Numbered from the stretch's first letter, positions 52,737-61,909 are shown. The stretch is DNA of 61,909 bases from an uncultured Spirochaetales bacterium (GCA_949288415.1 CASEKE010000002.1:1-61909); one strand, 5' to 3'. Notes: a model not told the origin generated them from the letters alone. Made by a program: numbers and translations.

Positions 52737-52980
52737 TCGGCCGACTTTATGCGGCCACGCACAGCAGAGAAGCCCGAAGTAGGGATGGCAAAGGCCTCCA
52801 CAACCTCAGCCGCTTGAAAAGGATACTTCTTTCCCGAAGGATGTCTTATATCTCCCCAAGGAGGGCAATATTCGCCGGATCCCCCTTTCCCCGGATGACG
52901 CGGATCCTCCCGAAGGACCTATCAAGCCGGTGAACCCTGACGGAGTGCACAGAGAATACAATATTACAAAGGGTTTCGAA
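52737..52980 (+). promoter_or_regulatory. Long structured leader before rplM (candidate autoregulatory leader)
   Basis: Short stems are visible: GGCCG/CGGCC near 52739-52757, CTCC/GGAG near 52852-52864, and a pair of GGATCC palindromes (about 52897 and 52931). CCCGAAG occurs three times. A 10-codon ORF (ATG near 52776, ending in TGA) lies within it. From there to rplM the rplM frame is open with no ATG/GTG/TTG before 52930. No known riboswitch family matches what I see. Binding of L13 or S9 is inference. Confidence 0.45.
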
Positions 52981-53409
52981 ATGAAGACTATTTTTGTAAA
53001 GCCTGCAACAGTCGAGAAGAAGTGGTATCTCATCGATGCAGAGGGCAAGAATCTCGGTCGTGTGGCCGTCGCCGCAGCCAGGATTCTCAGAGGAAAGAAC
53101 AAGGCTGAGTACGTACCTCACCAGGATCTCGGTGATTACGTAATCATCATCAATGCATCCAAGGCAGCAGTCACCGGCAACAAGATGGAAGACAAGAAGT
53201 ACTATCGCCATTCCATGTTCCCGGGCGGACTCAAGTGCGAAACCTATGGACAGGTCATCGCCAGGAAGCCGACCTACGCGATGGAGCACGCAGTCAAAGG
53301 CATGCTTCCTCATGGAAAGCTTGGAAGAAGGCTCTTCACAAACATGAAGGTCTATGCTGGTTCCGAGCATCCGCATATGGCTCAGCAGCCGATCGTCGTC
53401 GAGCTTTAG
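52981..53409 (+). CDS. rplM: 50S ribosomal protein L13
   Basis: The 142-residue protein starts 'M-K-T-I-F-V-K-P' and has 'W-Y-L-I-D-A-E-G-K-N-L-G-R' and 'D-K-K-Y-Y-R-H-S'. Both are L13 signatures. Length is standard. It is followed after 13 nt by rpsI, the universal pair. ATG 52981 is chosen; the frame is open upstream. Confidence 0.98.
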   Translation: MKTIFVKPATVEKKWYLIDAEGKNLGRVAVAAARILRGKNKAEYVPHQDLGDYVIIINASKAAVTGNKMEDKKYYRHSMFPGGLKCETYGQVIARKPTYAMEHAVKGMLPHGKLGRRLFTNMKVYAGSEHPHMAQQPIVVEL

Positions 53410-53422
53410 GAGGTAGGTAGAA

Positions 53423-53836
53423 ATGGCTAAGAAAGAGACAAGCAAGGTGGTAAACCTCGGAATGGGCGTCGGACGACGCAAGACAGCAGTTGCAAGAGTT
53501 TACCTCAGAGAGGGTAATGGAAAGATTACCATCAATGGAAAGAACGTTGATGAGTATTTCGTGGATGTCCTCAATGCATCCCTCGTCAGCGAGCCTTTCG
53601 TCGTGACCGAGACCGAGGGCAAGTACGACCTCGTCATAACGGTCCGCGGCGGCGGAATCAACGGACAGGCCGAGGCCTGCAGACATGGTGTAGCAAGAGC
53701 TCTTGTCGACGAGAACGCAGACTACAAGGATGCTCTCCACAAGGCCGGCCTCATGACCCGCGACCCGAGAATGGTCGAGAGAAAGAAGTACGGACAGAGA
53801 GGAGCAAGAAGGCGCTTCCAGTTCTCGAAGAGATGA
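53423..53836 (+). CDS. rpsI: 30S ribosomal protein S9
   Basis: The 137-residue protein has 'G-V-G-R-R-K-T-A-V-A-R-V' and ends 'R-R-F-Q-F-S-K-R', the tail that reaches P-site tRNA. GGAGGTAGG lies before the ATG. A hairpin terminator follows. Confidence 0.98.
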   Translation: MAKKETSKVVNLGMGVGRRKTAVARVYLREGNGKITINGKNVDEYFVDVLNASLVSEPFVVTETEGKYDLVITVRGGGINGQAEACRHGVARALVDENADYKDALHKAGLMTRDPRMVERKKYGQRGARRRFQFSKR

Positions 53837-53856
53837 TTGCATCATTTCTTTCCACA

Positions 53857-53890
53857 GAGAAAAACCGGCAAGAAATTGCCGGTTTTCTCA
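53857..53890 (+). terminator. Terminator after rpsI
   Basis: A stem of about 11-14 bp (53857-53871 with 53876-53889, one bulge) and GAAA loop. The T tract after it is short, but T residues at the stem end add to it. Confidence 0.75.
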
Positions 53891-53917
53891 TTTTGTCCTT
53901 CGTGGTAGAATTTGCCC

Positions 53918-54400
53918 ATGACATGCTATGACAAGGCGTTGTCCCTGCTTTCGTCGAGGGAACATACGGCAAAGGAACTTTCGGAGAAACTGGCAAGGAA
54001 AGGATTTCCTCGCAGCGAAATCGAGACCGCTGTAAGGAGGCTCGAGAACGAGGGTGCCCTGAGCGAAAGGCGTTATGTCGAATGTTTCGTCCGTTCCAGG
54101 ATGCGACGCAATCCCGAAGGCCGGTCGATCCTTGCGCTCAGACTTGCCGAGAAGGGCAGTCCGCGGGAAGTGTTTCTGCCTTATCTGGACGAGTTCTTCG
54201 ATTCCGGAGAGCATATTCCGTACGTCAAGGCGGAACTCGAGAAGCAGGCAAGGCTGAAAGGCAAGGGCAAAGCTTTGCTGTCGCTGATGAAAAAGGGCTT
54301 CGGAAAGTCCTTTCTCGAAGCCCTTGCAAAAGATATTCCTGATGAGGATATGCTAGGCGAGGTTGATGTCGACGAAGTCGAATATCCTGACGTCGAATAA
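53918..54400 (+). CDS. recX: Regulatory protein RecX
   Basis: RecX inhibits RecA filaments. The 160-residue protein consists of three-helix repeats, with 'L-S-S-R-E-H-T-A-K-E-L-S-E-K-L', 'L-E-N-E-G-A-L-S-E-R-R-Y', and 'R-R-N-P-E-G-R-S-I-L'. ATG 53918 is used; a TTG two codons upstream is possible. A TAGAAT box precedes it at 6 nt. Its last 48 nt overlap the convergent adenine deaminase gene. recA is not here. Confidence 0.85.
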   Translation: MTCYDKALSLLSSREHTAKELSEKLARKGFPRSEIETAVRRLENEGALSERRYVECFVRSRMRRNPEGRSILALRLAEKGSPREVFLPYLDEFFDSGEHIPYVKAELEKQARLKGKGKALLSLMKKGFGKSFLEALAKDIPDEDMLGEVDVDEVEYPDVE

Positions 54401-56089
54401 TCCTATGTCCGTGAGTTTGTATTCCGGAATGACTGGCAGCGCCATGAAGCAGAGCGTCATGAAAGGATCGATTTCCGGAGAAACCTTGAGGATTTTTGCG
54501 GCTTTCTCGTGCATGTCGTCCAGCTTCCTGCATACATCGTCTACATTGTCATCTGTCATGAGACCTGCTACCTCAAGCCTGTGGCTGTCGATCACCTTCC
54601 CGTTTTGGACCATCGTGATTCCTCCGCCGAGGGATATCAGCTCTTCGATCGCGACCGCCATGTCGTGGTCGTTGCTTCCTATCGCTATTATGTTGTGCGA
54701 ATCGTGGGCGATCGAGGTCGCGACGGCACCGTCTCTCATTCCATAACCTCTGATGAGGGCGACTGCGACGTTCCCGAGCCCATTGTGTCTTTCGACCACA
54801 GCAAGCTTCAGTATATCCTCTTTCGGATCGTGGACCCAGAATCCGTCCTTGTCTCTTCCGACATATGCGTCCCCCGCTTTGGTGACCACACCTCCCGGAA
54901 CGATGTCTATCACTCTGACGTGATCGCTTTCGAGCTTCAGAGCAAGTCGCTCTTCGCTGAAGTTCTTCACGTTCATCCGTCCCGCTACGCCTTCTGGTCT
55001 GACCGGTCGGCTTCTGAGAATTATCGAACCTTTCTCTGCCACAAGTTTGCCGAGGACGAATACTTTGTCCGGCTCTATTTTCTCAAGCGAGTCGGCAAGG
55101 AAGAAATCTGCCCGTCTACCGGGTGCTATTGCACCCCTGTCGTCCAGTCCAAAGCATTCGGCCGCATTCAGAGTGGCCATTGTGATTGCCCTGACGGGAT
55201 CCAATCCTGCACCGATGGCAAGATTGACTCCATGGTTGATATGACCGTCATTGCGTATGGTCTGAGGCTGCCTGTCGTCCGTGCAGAACATTACTCGTCG
55301 GTAGTTTCCGTCGTTTACGCCAGGAAGAAGACCGAGGACATTCTTGCATGCTGTTCCCTGCCTGAGCAGTACATACATTCCTCTTTTCGTCCTCTCCACG
55401 AGGTCTTCCGGAGTAGCGCATTCATGGTCTGTAGAGATTCCTGCCGCTATGTATGCGTCAAGACCGTCTCCCTTCACATCTGGGGCGTGTCCGTCTATTT
55501 TCTTTTTATGCCTGTATGCCACTTCGAGCTTGTCCATGACGAACTCGTCGTGGTTCGCGACTCCGGGGTAGTTCATCATCTCGCCGATGCCCTTGACAAT
55601 ATCTTCGTCGATGAACTTCTCGATCTCGGATGCGTCGAGCACGCATCCTGCATGTTCGAACGGGGTTGCCGGCACGCATGACGGGTACATATAATATATG
55701 GATAATATAGCGTTGCCTGCGCTACTTATCATGTACTTCATCGCGGCCTCTCCGCATACGTTGCATATTTCATGCGGGTCGGCGATGACCGTCGTCGTTC
55801 CGAAAGGCAATACGGAATCCGAAAATGCTGTCGGCGAAAGGTGGGATGATTCGATGTGGCAATGGCCGTCGATGAAACCGGGTACAAGATACATGCCTTT
55901 CGCATCGATTTCCTTCTTCGCTTTCTTGTTGCCCCTGAAGCCTGCCACATATCCGTCTGCAATGTATATGTCGGTCTCCTCGATTTCGGAAGAGAATACG
56001 TTTACGAGTTTGACGTTCATGATCGCAAGGTCGGCTTCCTGCCTGCCCATGTCGACATCAATTAGTTTTTTTGCGAGTTCCTTATTCAT
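54353..56089 (-). CDS. ade: Adenine deaminase
   Basis: The enzyme converts adenine to hypoxanthine and ammonia in purine salvage. The 578-residue protein belongs to the Ade amidohydrolase class, with 'G-F-I-D-G-H-C-H-I-E-S' (metal His), 'A-D-P-H-E-I-C-N-V' and 'A-H-D-S-H-N'. It lies divergent from a purine permease 200 nt away. It overlaps recX by 48 nt at the 3' ends. Confidence 0.95.
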   Translation of the reverse strand: MNKELAKKLIDVDMGRQEADLAIMNVKLVNVFSSEIEETDIYIADGYVAGFRGNKKAKKEIDAKGMYLVPGFIDGHCHIESSHLSPTAFSDSVLPFGTTTVIADPHEICNVCGEAAMKYMISSAGNAILSIYYMYPSCVPATPFEHAGCVLDASEIEKFIDEDIVKGIGEMMNYPGVANHDEFVMDKLEVAYRHKKKIDGHAPDVKGDGLDAYIAAGISTDHECATPEDLVERTKRGMYVLLRQGTACKNVLGLLPGVNDGNYRRVMFCTDDRQPQTIRNDGHINHGVNLAIGAGLDPVRAITMATLNAAECFGLDDRGAIAPGRRADFFLADSLEKIEPDKVFVLGKLVAEKGSIILRSRPVRPEGVAGRMNVKNFSEERLALKLESDHVRVIDIVPGGVVTKAGDAYVGRDKDGFWVHDPKEDILKLAVVERHNGLGNVAVALIRGYGMRDGAVATSIAHDSHNIIAIGSNDHDMAVAIEELISLGGGITMVQNGKVIDSHRLEVAGLMTDDNVDDVCRKLDDMHEKAAKILKVSPEIDPFMTLCFMALPVIPEYKLTDIGLFDVRIFDFVDINLA

Positions 56090-56230
56090 CGATATGCCTC
56101 CAATATCATGTTAAAGCCATATTCCTGTAATGGCAACTGCGTATTTTATGCAACAAATCATCAAAAAAAATGATGAAAAGTTCTTTTTTATGCCAAAATA
56201 CCAACATTTTTGCAAAAAAAAAATCCCCAA

Positions 56231-56259
56231 TTGTGCTAATATTTGGGTTATAATATATT
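56231..56259 (+). promoter_or_regulatory. Candidate promoter of the purine permease
   Basis: TTGTGC (56231-56236), 17-nt spacer, TATATT (56254-56259). A TATAAT at 56249 is an alternative with worse spacing. No purine riboswitch was recognised in the 199-nt gap. Confidence 0.4.
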
Positions 56260-56288
56260 TCAGGTAAAAATACACAAAAGGAGTATCT

Positions 56289-57593
56289 ATGGAAAAGTTT
56301 TTCAAGCTAAAGGAACGTGGCACCACTGTCCGTACCGAACTCATTGCAGGTTTGACGACCTTCCTGGCGATGGCCTACATCCTGGCTGTGAACCCCTCGA
56401 TCCTTTCTGCTGCCGGAATGGACGCAGGTTCCGTATTCACCGCGACAGCTCTATCCAGTGCCATCGCCACACTTGTGATGGCTTTTGTCGCGAATCTTCC
56501 GTTTGCTCTTGCACCGGGCATGGGCTTGAATGCATTCCTTGCATATACCGTATGCCTTGGAATGGGCAAGAGCTGGCAGTTTGCGCTCACAGCCGTATTC
56601 GTGGAAGGCATCATCTTCATCGTACTGACTGCATTCAACGTACGTGAGGCAATCGTGAACAGCATTCCGAGAACTCTCAAGAACGCTATAAGCGTCGGTA
56701 TCGGAATCTTCATCGCGTTCATCGGACTCCAGAACGCAAAGATCATCATCGGCGATGCATCCACTCTCGTGGCGATCCAGGACTTCACGAACTGGTCAGA
56801 TCCGAACGCAATCGCTGCAACGCTTGCTCTCATCGGCCTCGTGATTACGGGAATCCTTGTCGCATACAAGGTCAAGGGCGCACTCCTCATCGGAATCGCT
56901 GCCACGACAATCATCGGAATACCTATGGGCGTAACGGTTTTCTCCGGCGGATCTTTCCTTCCTCCGAGCGTTGCTCCGACATTCTGGCAGTTCGACTTCT
57001 CCGGCATTCTTTCTCTCGATTTCCTCGTTGTCATGTTCACGTTCCTCTTTGTCGATATGTTCGATACAGTCGGAACTCTTGTCGGATGTGCGACCAAGGC
57101 GGGAATGATCCAGGACGACGGATCCGTGCCTAACTGCAAGGAAGCCCTTTTTGCGGACGCAGTCGGAACGACTGTCGGCGCCATCCTCGGCACCAGCACG
57201 GTCACGACGTTCGTCGAGTCCTCCGCCGGCGTCATGGAAGGTGGAAGAAGCGGACTTACAGCTCTTACGACTGCAGTGCTTTTCCTCGCTGCTCTCTTCC
57301 TTTCCCCGCTGTTCCTCGCAATCCCGAGCGCAGCTACGGCTCCTGCTCTCATCCTCGTAGGATTCTTCATGATGAGTCCTGTGAAGGAGATAGACTTCGA
57401 GGATCCTACGGAAGGAATTCCTGCGTTCCTTACGCTTCTCTTCATGGTCACCGCATATTCCATCAGCGAAGGAATCATGTTCGGAATGCTCTCGTTCGTA
57501 ATTCTCAAGATTGCAAAGAAGGATATGAAGGAAGTCACTGTTCCGACAATCGTCGTCGCGGCAGTTTTCCTTCTCAAGCTTCTCATCGGTTGA
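56289..57593 (+). CDS. NCS2-family purine permease (AzgA-like)
   Basis: The 434-residue permease has about 12-14 helices and the NCS2 AzgA signature pieces 'A-M-A-Y-I-L-A-V-N-P', 'G-M-G-L-N-A-F', 'F-V-D-M-F-D-T-V-G-T-L' and 'V-E-S-S-A-G-V'. It imports adenine, guanine or hypoxanthine by proton symport. AAAGGAG precedes the ATG. Divergence from ade suggests uptake followed by deamination. Confidence 0.93.
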   Translation: MEKFFKLKERGTTVRTELIAGLTTFLAMAYILAVNPSILSAAGMDAGSVFTATALSSAIATLVMAFVANLPFALAPGMGLNAFLAYTVCLGMGKSWQFALTAVFVEGIIFIVLTAFNVREAIVNSIPRTLKNAISVGIGIFIAFIGLQNAKIIIGDASTLVAIQDFTNWSDPNAIAATLALIGLVITGILVAYKVKGALLIGIAATTIIGIPMGVTVFSGGSFLPPSVAPTFWQFDFSGILSLDFLVVMFTFLFVDMFDTVGTLVGCATKAGMIQDDGSVPNCKEALFADAVGTTVGAILGTSTVTTFVESSAGVMEGGRSGLTALTTAVLFLAALFLSPLFLAIPSAATAPALILVGFFMMSPVKEIDFEDPTEGIPAFLTLLFMVTAYSISEGIMFGMLSFVILKIAKKDMKEVTVPTIVVAAVFLLKLLIG

Positions 57594-57613
57594 TCGAGTC
57601 GTCGATCGTCCAG

Positions 57614-57641
57614 AGGTCCGGCATGTCGTCGGACCTTTTTT

Positions 57642-57643
<2 letters not shown>
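57614..57643 (+). terminator. Terminator after the purine permease
   Basis: A 7-bp stem (57614-57620 with 57630-57636) with a 9-nt loop, followed by seven T residues. Confidence 0.8.
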
Positions 57644-58989
<1,346 letters not shown>

Positions 58990-59014
58990 CTGAGCTTTAT
59001 AAAACGAGATTTTT

Positions 59015-59048
59015 CCCCGCTTTTCGATGAAAGGCGGGGATTTTTTTT
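59015..59048 (+). terminator. Terminator after eno
   Basis: GC-rich stem CCCCGC/GCGGGG (59015-59020 with 59034-59039), extended inward by paired TTTC/GAAA, followed by eight T residues. Confidence 0.88.
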
Positions 59049-59248
59049 CAAATATTTCCAATTTTTTCGTCTTGTGCAAAAGTGGGAAAATATCGAACAA
59101 AAACGGAGTAAAATGTAGAGTAACCTCATTGTAACTCATCAGTACCAAAGGAAATACAAAGACTTCAAAAAACTAAGTTCAATTTATATTATTTTCATGA
59201 AAAACACATATAAAGTACTCTATGTGTGGCTTGTGTAAAGAATTAACC

Positions 59249-59278
59249 TTGACAGTTTGTAAATCAGGTGATTACAAT
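59249..59278 (+). promoter_or_regulatory. Promoter of the porin-like gene
   Basis: Perfect TTGACA (59249-59254), 18-nt spacer, TACAAT (59273-59278). The leader would be about 67 nt. The region 59049-59248 is AT-rich and holds nothing else I recognise. Confidence 0.8.
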
Positions 59279-59351
59279 ATTTATCGTATAACGGAAATAT
59301 GAGGGGAAAAAACGTACCTTGTGGTTCGTCCCCCGAACATTTGGAGGAAGT

Positions 59352-60698
59352 ATGAAAAAGATTTTTTCTATCCTTTTGGTGACCGCTCTTGCCGCAAGCA
59401 CAGTGTTTGCTGCATTTTCCGGTAGCGCAACTGTAGGCCTTGGCGCCAACTTCGATAATGGCGAGTATGGTTTCATAGGTAATGGAACGAACGTCCAGTT
59501 CAATGTTGATTTGGCTACAGCGACAGGCGAGGCTGTTTCCGAAGGAGATGTATATGCATCCATCAAGGCTTCCCTTGGTGTGTTTGTCCTTAATGATGCC
59601 GATGGAACAAGCACTGATGATCCTTTCTCTTTTGTAATTGCAACAGATGATACGGAAAAGAAAGGTGCAGCCCTTGTCCTCAAGGCGGTCATCGACGAGG
59701 CGAAGGTCGCTGGTGCAAACTGGTATGTATCTCTTCTTGGAGTACCAAGTGTGAACGATTTTGCAAAGTCTGCAATCGATACATGGACAGTCGAGGACGA
59801 GCTTGATGACTATGGCATCAAGAAGGCTGACTACGACAAGAACGCAACATACAAGGTCGGCTATGAGAAGGCTCCTGGAGTTGAAGTCGGTGTTTATGAT
59901 TATGTCATCGGACTTGGCTTCAAGGCAAAGGCTGTCAAGACTCCTGAGTTCGATCCGTTCAACAAGTATGCAGCTACCGTCTATGCAAAGACACCCGAGT
60001 ATGCAATCGTAGATGGCCTTACAATACAGGCTGGTGCCACATATGCAAACGCATCCGGCTATGGTGATTCCCCGAAGGATGTAAATGCTGTCGGTGCATC
60101 CGCAAAGGTAGCTTATGCAGATGACATGATTTCCGCTTCCGTCGCTACAGACCTTGGATACGATATTGCATCCGAGAAGTTCGGTGCTGATGTTGCTGCA
60201 GCATTCAAGTATGATTTCGTTTCTGTAGATGCATACTATGCGACACTTGCAAAGGTTGATGATACAGATATCGAGAACCTTCTTTCCGCTAAGGTCATTA
60301 CAGACCTCAACAGCTTCGAAGTACCTGTCAAGCTCACAGTTACCGGCAAGGACCTCATCAACAAGCAGGATCTTGGCCTCAAGGCTGAAGTTGCAATCGC
60401 AGAAGTGACACTCACTCCTTCTGTCGGTTATGTCATCAAGTCCGAGACATTCAAGGCTGGTCTTGACGTTGCTTACACGACAGATGCCTTCACTGCCAAG
60501 GCTGGTGTCTCCACAGAGACAGCAAAGTTCAATGCTGACAACCTCCTGCTTGGTGCTTCCGCTTCTGTCGAGTCTGCAGCACTCATCCCTGGAGCAACTC
60601 TCAAGCTCGCATGGTCTGATGCTAAGGATCTTCTCGACAACAATGTCGAAAAGACAAACTATGGCAAGATTGTCGCATACTGCAAGATTGCTTTCTAA
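59352..60698 (+). CDS. Porin-like major outer-membrane beta-barrel protein
   Basis: The 448-residue protein has a signal peptide (about 21 residues, ending V-F-A-A). It then repeats amphipathic strands separated by Asp/Lys/Gly turns ('V-D-L-A-T-A-T-G', 'A-G-A-T-Y-A-N-A-S-G-Y'). It ends with Phe, as barrel proteins recognised by BamA do. GGAGG lies 5 nt before the ATG; promoter and terminator are strong. Codons are notably uniform (GCA, GTC, AAG, ACA), consistent with high expression. It resembles large spirochaete surface barrels in type only. Confidence 0.8.
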   Translation: MKKIFSILLVTALAASTVFAAFSGSATVGLGANFDNGEYGFIGNGTNVQFNVDLATATGEAVSEGDVYASIKASLGVFVLNDADGTSTDDPFSFVIATDDTEKKGAALVLKAVIDEAKVAGANWYVSLLGVPSVNDFAKSAIDTWTVEDELDDYGIKKADYDKNATYKVGYEKAPGVEVGVYDYVIGLGFKAKAVKTPEFDPFNKYAATVYAKTPEYAIVDGLTIQAGATYANASGYGDSPKDVNAVGASAKVAYADDMISASVATDLGYDIASEKFGADVAAAFKYDFVSVDAYYATLAKVDDTDIENLLSAKVITDLNSFEVPVKLTVTGKDLINKQDLGLKAEVAIAEVTLTPSVGYVIKSETFKAGLDVAYTTDAFTAKAGVSTETAKFNADNLLLGASASVESAALIPGATLKLAWSDAKDLLDNNVEKTNYGKIVAYCKIAF

Positions 60699-60733
60699 CA
60701 GAAGGAATTCAATCCCCAATTGAATACACTTTC

Positions 60734-60764
60734 CCCTTCGGTAGATTCCGAAGGGTTTTTTTTT
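60734..60764 (+). terminator. Strong terminator after the porin-like gene
   Basis: Perfect 8-bp stem (60734-60741 with 60748-60755), 6-nt loop, then nine T residues. Confidence 0.9.
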
Positions 60765-61274
60765 GTAGATGTCCTGACGCTCTGAATGCAAAAAAACAAA
60801 AACATGACGCGTCATGATATTTTGATTCCGCTTGGGTTGCAATATTATAAAACCATGGAATGTGAGGTTTTTCGCACATTCAAATGCATTTGCATTTTTT
60901 TGCGATTCTTTTTTTACTTGATGATATCGATTTCATACATTAATCATATCGATTGAAGAAAAGGACACTTGTGAAACTTTGATATTGCAATTGGATTGAG
61001 TTTTGAATGCAAATCGATTTCTTTGTTGTTCACTTTTTTGATGCATATATCGAATTATGTGCATCTTTTTGGTAGTATTATCCTTGTAAAAGCAGGGGGA
61101 CTTTGTTTGCTGTTGCATTCATGTTCATGGAATCTTTGAAAACCCCCATTTGAAATCGTAAGCGTCAGGAAAATCTTTGATCAATCAAAAATTCATATTT
61201 GTAAAAAACTTTGCGGGTTGTATAGTATCCGTTTAATCAGTTTCCTTGTTTGCTAAACATTGGCATTGGTTGAG
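60765..61274. other. AT-rich region without recognised gene
   Basis: About 510 nt, clearly more AT-rich than the rest. It holds a near-direct repeat (ATGATATCGAT and ATCATATCGAT) and a loose palindrome near 61038-61063. A 61-residue minus-strand frame (60933-61118) shows no signals. It is probably a decayed intergenic region beside insertion elements. Confidence 0.35.
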
Positions 61275-61781
61275 TGAATTGTCAAACCAAGTGCAACACT
61301 TGGACAAGTTATGAAGTTCAGATTCGAACAGCTCCTTAGGAGATCTGAATCCAAGAATTATCCTAAGCCTGGCGTTCATCAGCGCTAGGTTTTCTTCAAC
61401 GTTTTCTCCTAAACTCCGCCCAGGTCTTTACCTTTTTTGGGGAAAACTCCCTCGGAAGCCCGTTGCTGTTCTCGTTCGTCCACTTCTTCCATGCGCTGTA
61501 CGGGCCCGCGAGTACACCCGGCAACCCAGACGCTCCTCTATGCTTGGCCCAGTTGGCGAACTCGCTGCCGGGGCGCAGGTGATGGTTCTACTCATCTCCG
61601 GTGGAAATACGGAAAGCGTCCTTACTATCGTGTCCTCCATCCTCTTTTTCAGTCCTAAAATGAGTGTAGTTCATAAGGTCCTCTCCTTTCTGATTTAGTC
61701 TGCTAAACAAATCTTACTACGGTCTGGTCCTTATGAACTTCTTTTTTGCCTTTTTGCTGTTGTACTTGAAAGTATAATTCA
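61275..61781 (-). mobile_element. Deleted IS30-family element (remnant A)
   Basis: The right end (61275-61298) and the left end (61758-61781, read inverted) match as imperfect terminal inverted repeats: both begin TGAATT and end CAACA. Between them only about 460 bp remain, against about 1 kb for an intact IS30 relative. It carries the transposase pseudogene listed separately. A 7-bp GGTTGAG flanks both sides (61268-61274 and 61784-61790). Confidence 0.75.
61300..61673 (-). pseudogene. IS30-family transposase, broken by deletion and frameshifts
   Basis: A start-like 'M-N-Y-T-H-F' near 61673 runs into IS30 core sequence in shifting frames. One piece reads 'G-S-E-F-A-N-W-A-K' and 'N-E-N-S-N-G-L-P-R-E-F'; the next reads 'N-A-R-L-R-I-I-L-G-F-R-S-P-K-E-L-F'. 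These match the DDE region and C-terminus of IS30 transposases. The first part after the N-terminus is missing and at least two frameshifts are needed. The stop used in the neighbouring copy is TGG here. The gene is dead. Confidence 0.75.
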
Positions 61782-61790
61782 CCGGTTGAG

Positions 61791-61909
61791 TGAATTGTCA
61801 AACTAAGTGCAACACTTGGACAAGTTATGAAGTTCAGATTCGAACAGCTCCATAGGAGATTTGAATCCAAGAACTTTCCTGGGCCTGGCGTTTAAAAGCG
61901 CCAGGTTCT
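61791..61909 (-). mobile_element. IS30-family element B, right end, continues past window
   Basis: Terminal repeat at 61791-61814 is 23/24 identical to that of remnant A and lies 9 nt from it. The rest of the element is outside the window, so it may be complete. Confidence 0.75.
61803..61909 (-). CDS. IS30-family transposase, C-terminal end (partial)
   Basis: The last 35 codons read cleanly: 'N-A-R-P-R-K-V-L-G-F-K-S-P', then '...E-L-F-E-S-E-L-H-N-L-S', and end at TAG (61803-61805). This is the standard IS30 C-terminus. The frame is intact as far as seen. The sequence is close to remnant A (about 85% by eye over 125 nt). Confidence 0.8.
   Translation of the reverse strand, partial: NLALLNARPRKVLGFKSPMELFESELHNLSKCCT

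Noticed and set aside
52737..52980. SRP RNA, tmRNA or RNase P RNA in the rplM leader
   Set aside because: None of the conserved cores (GGAAG tetraloop region, tRNA-like ends, GAGGAAAGUCC) is present.
54509..55681. 390-residue open frame antisense to ade
   Set aside because: Shadow of a well-matched adenine deaminase gene; no start signals and no family resemblance.
56090..56288. Purine riboswitch upstream of the permease
   Set aside because: The conserved purine-aptamer core and loop sequences are not present; only promoter-like AT-rich sequence is seen.
56375..57586. 403-residue open frame antisense to the purine permease
   Set aside because: Met/Arg/Pro/Thr-rich shadow frame opposite a clear permease.
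59220..60842. 540-residue open frame antisense to the porin-like gene
   Set aside because: It results from the codon bias of the real gene. It is extremely Cys/Ile/Leu-rich, has no ribosome site, and runs through the porin promoter and terminator.
60900..61070. Repeats in AT-rich DNA as a CRISPR or origin
   Set aside because: Only one near-direct 11-bp repeat and a loose palindrome; no regular spacing, no dnaA-box cluster and no replication gene.

Overview
The window comes from a diderm bacterium, most likely a spirochaete of the Treponema/Sphaerochaeta type; no genus is claimed. The reasons are the carD-ispD-ispF block, HPr and HPr kinase with no PTS permease nearby, an lptC-lptA-lptB-rpoN-hpf export cluster, several signal-peptide beta-barrel proteins, and an AddAB-type rather than RecBCD-type recombination pair. 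GC content is moderate. Genes are tightly packed, often with 4-nt ATGA/GTGA start-stop overlaps. Only the last 1.1 kb is clearly accessory.

Layout. 1-2653: end of an efflux system (membrane-fusion adaptor cut by the window edge, TolC-like channel) and a small outer-membrane protein. 2711-5528: two paralogous OmpR-type response regulators around a secreted protein; the second lacks the phosphorylatable aspartate. 5907-7460: AraC-type regulator and a YjdF-like membrane protein. 7574-9467 (minus): tRNA-Val and carD-ispD-ispF. 9603-13601 (plus): malQ-rsmE, thyX, a ferritin-fused VIT iron transporter. 13712-19670: an SPL-like radical SAM enzyme, uvrC, and the minus operon hprK-ptsH-lexA-like-holA. 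19706-25065: single-domain asparaginase, then minus ymdB-rseC-lptC-lptA-lptB-rpoN-hpf. 25281-33071: tRNA-Leu, secreted nuclease with a CPBP protease, addB-addA. 33089-38117 (minus): oppA; then aroA, a flavodoxin/ferredoxin protein and a patB-type lyase. 38251-42850: SprT-DUF2786 protein, membrane protein, NTP-PPase, EAL phosphodiesterase. 43141-47769 (minus): oppBCDF. 47986-52649: rimO, a UvrD/PcrA-type helicase, a second CPBP protease. 52701-54400: rplM-rpsI behind a long leader, recX. 54353-57593: adenine deaminase divergent from an NCS2 purine permease. 57694-60698: enolase and an abundant-type porin. 60765-61909: AT-rich DNA with two abutting IS30-family remnants.

How genes work together. 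Envelope: Lpt proteins, OM barrels, efflux and peptide uptake (OppA-F). Genome upkeep: UvrC, AddAB, PcrA-like helicase, RecX, HolA and an SPL-like enzyme. Purine salvage: ade with its divergent permease. Carbon and signalling: HPr/HprK, MalQ and enolase.

Notable signals. (1) A LexA homologue with both catalytic residues replaced, locked in the HPr kinase operon. (2) A response regulator with Glu at the phosphoacceptor position. (3) Several operon-first genes with a -10 box 6-9 nt before the ATG and no Shine-Dalgarno, suggesting leaderless mRNAs. (4) An OppC with an insertion of about 225 residues. (5) A SprT-DUF2786 fusion. (6) A long, probably structured leader before rplM. No CRISPR array or defence island was seen.
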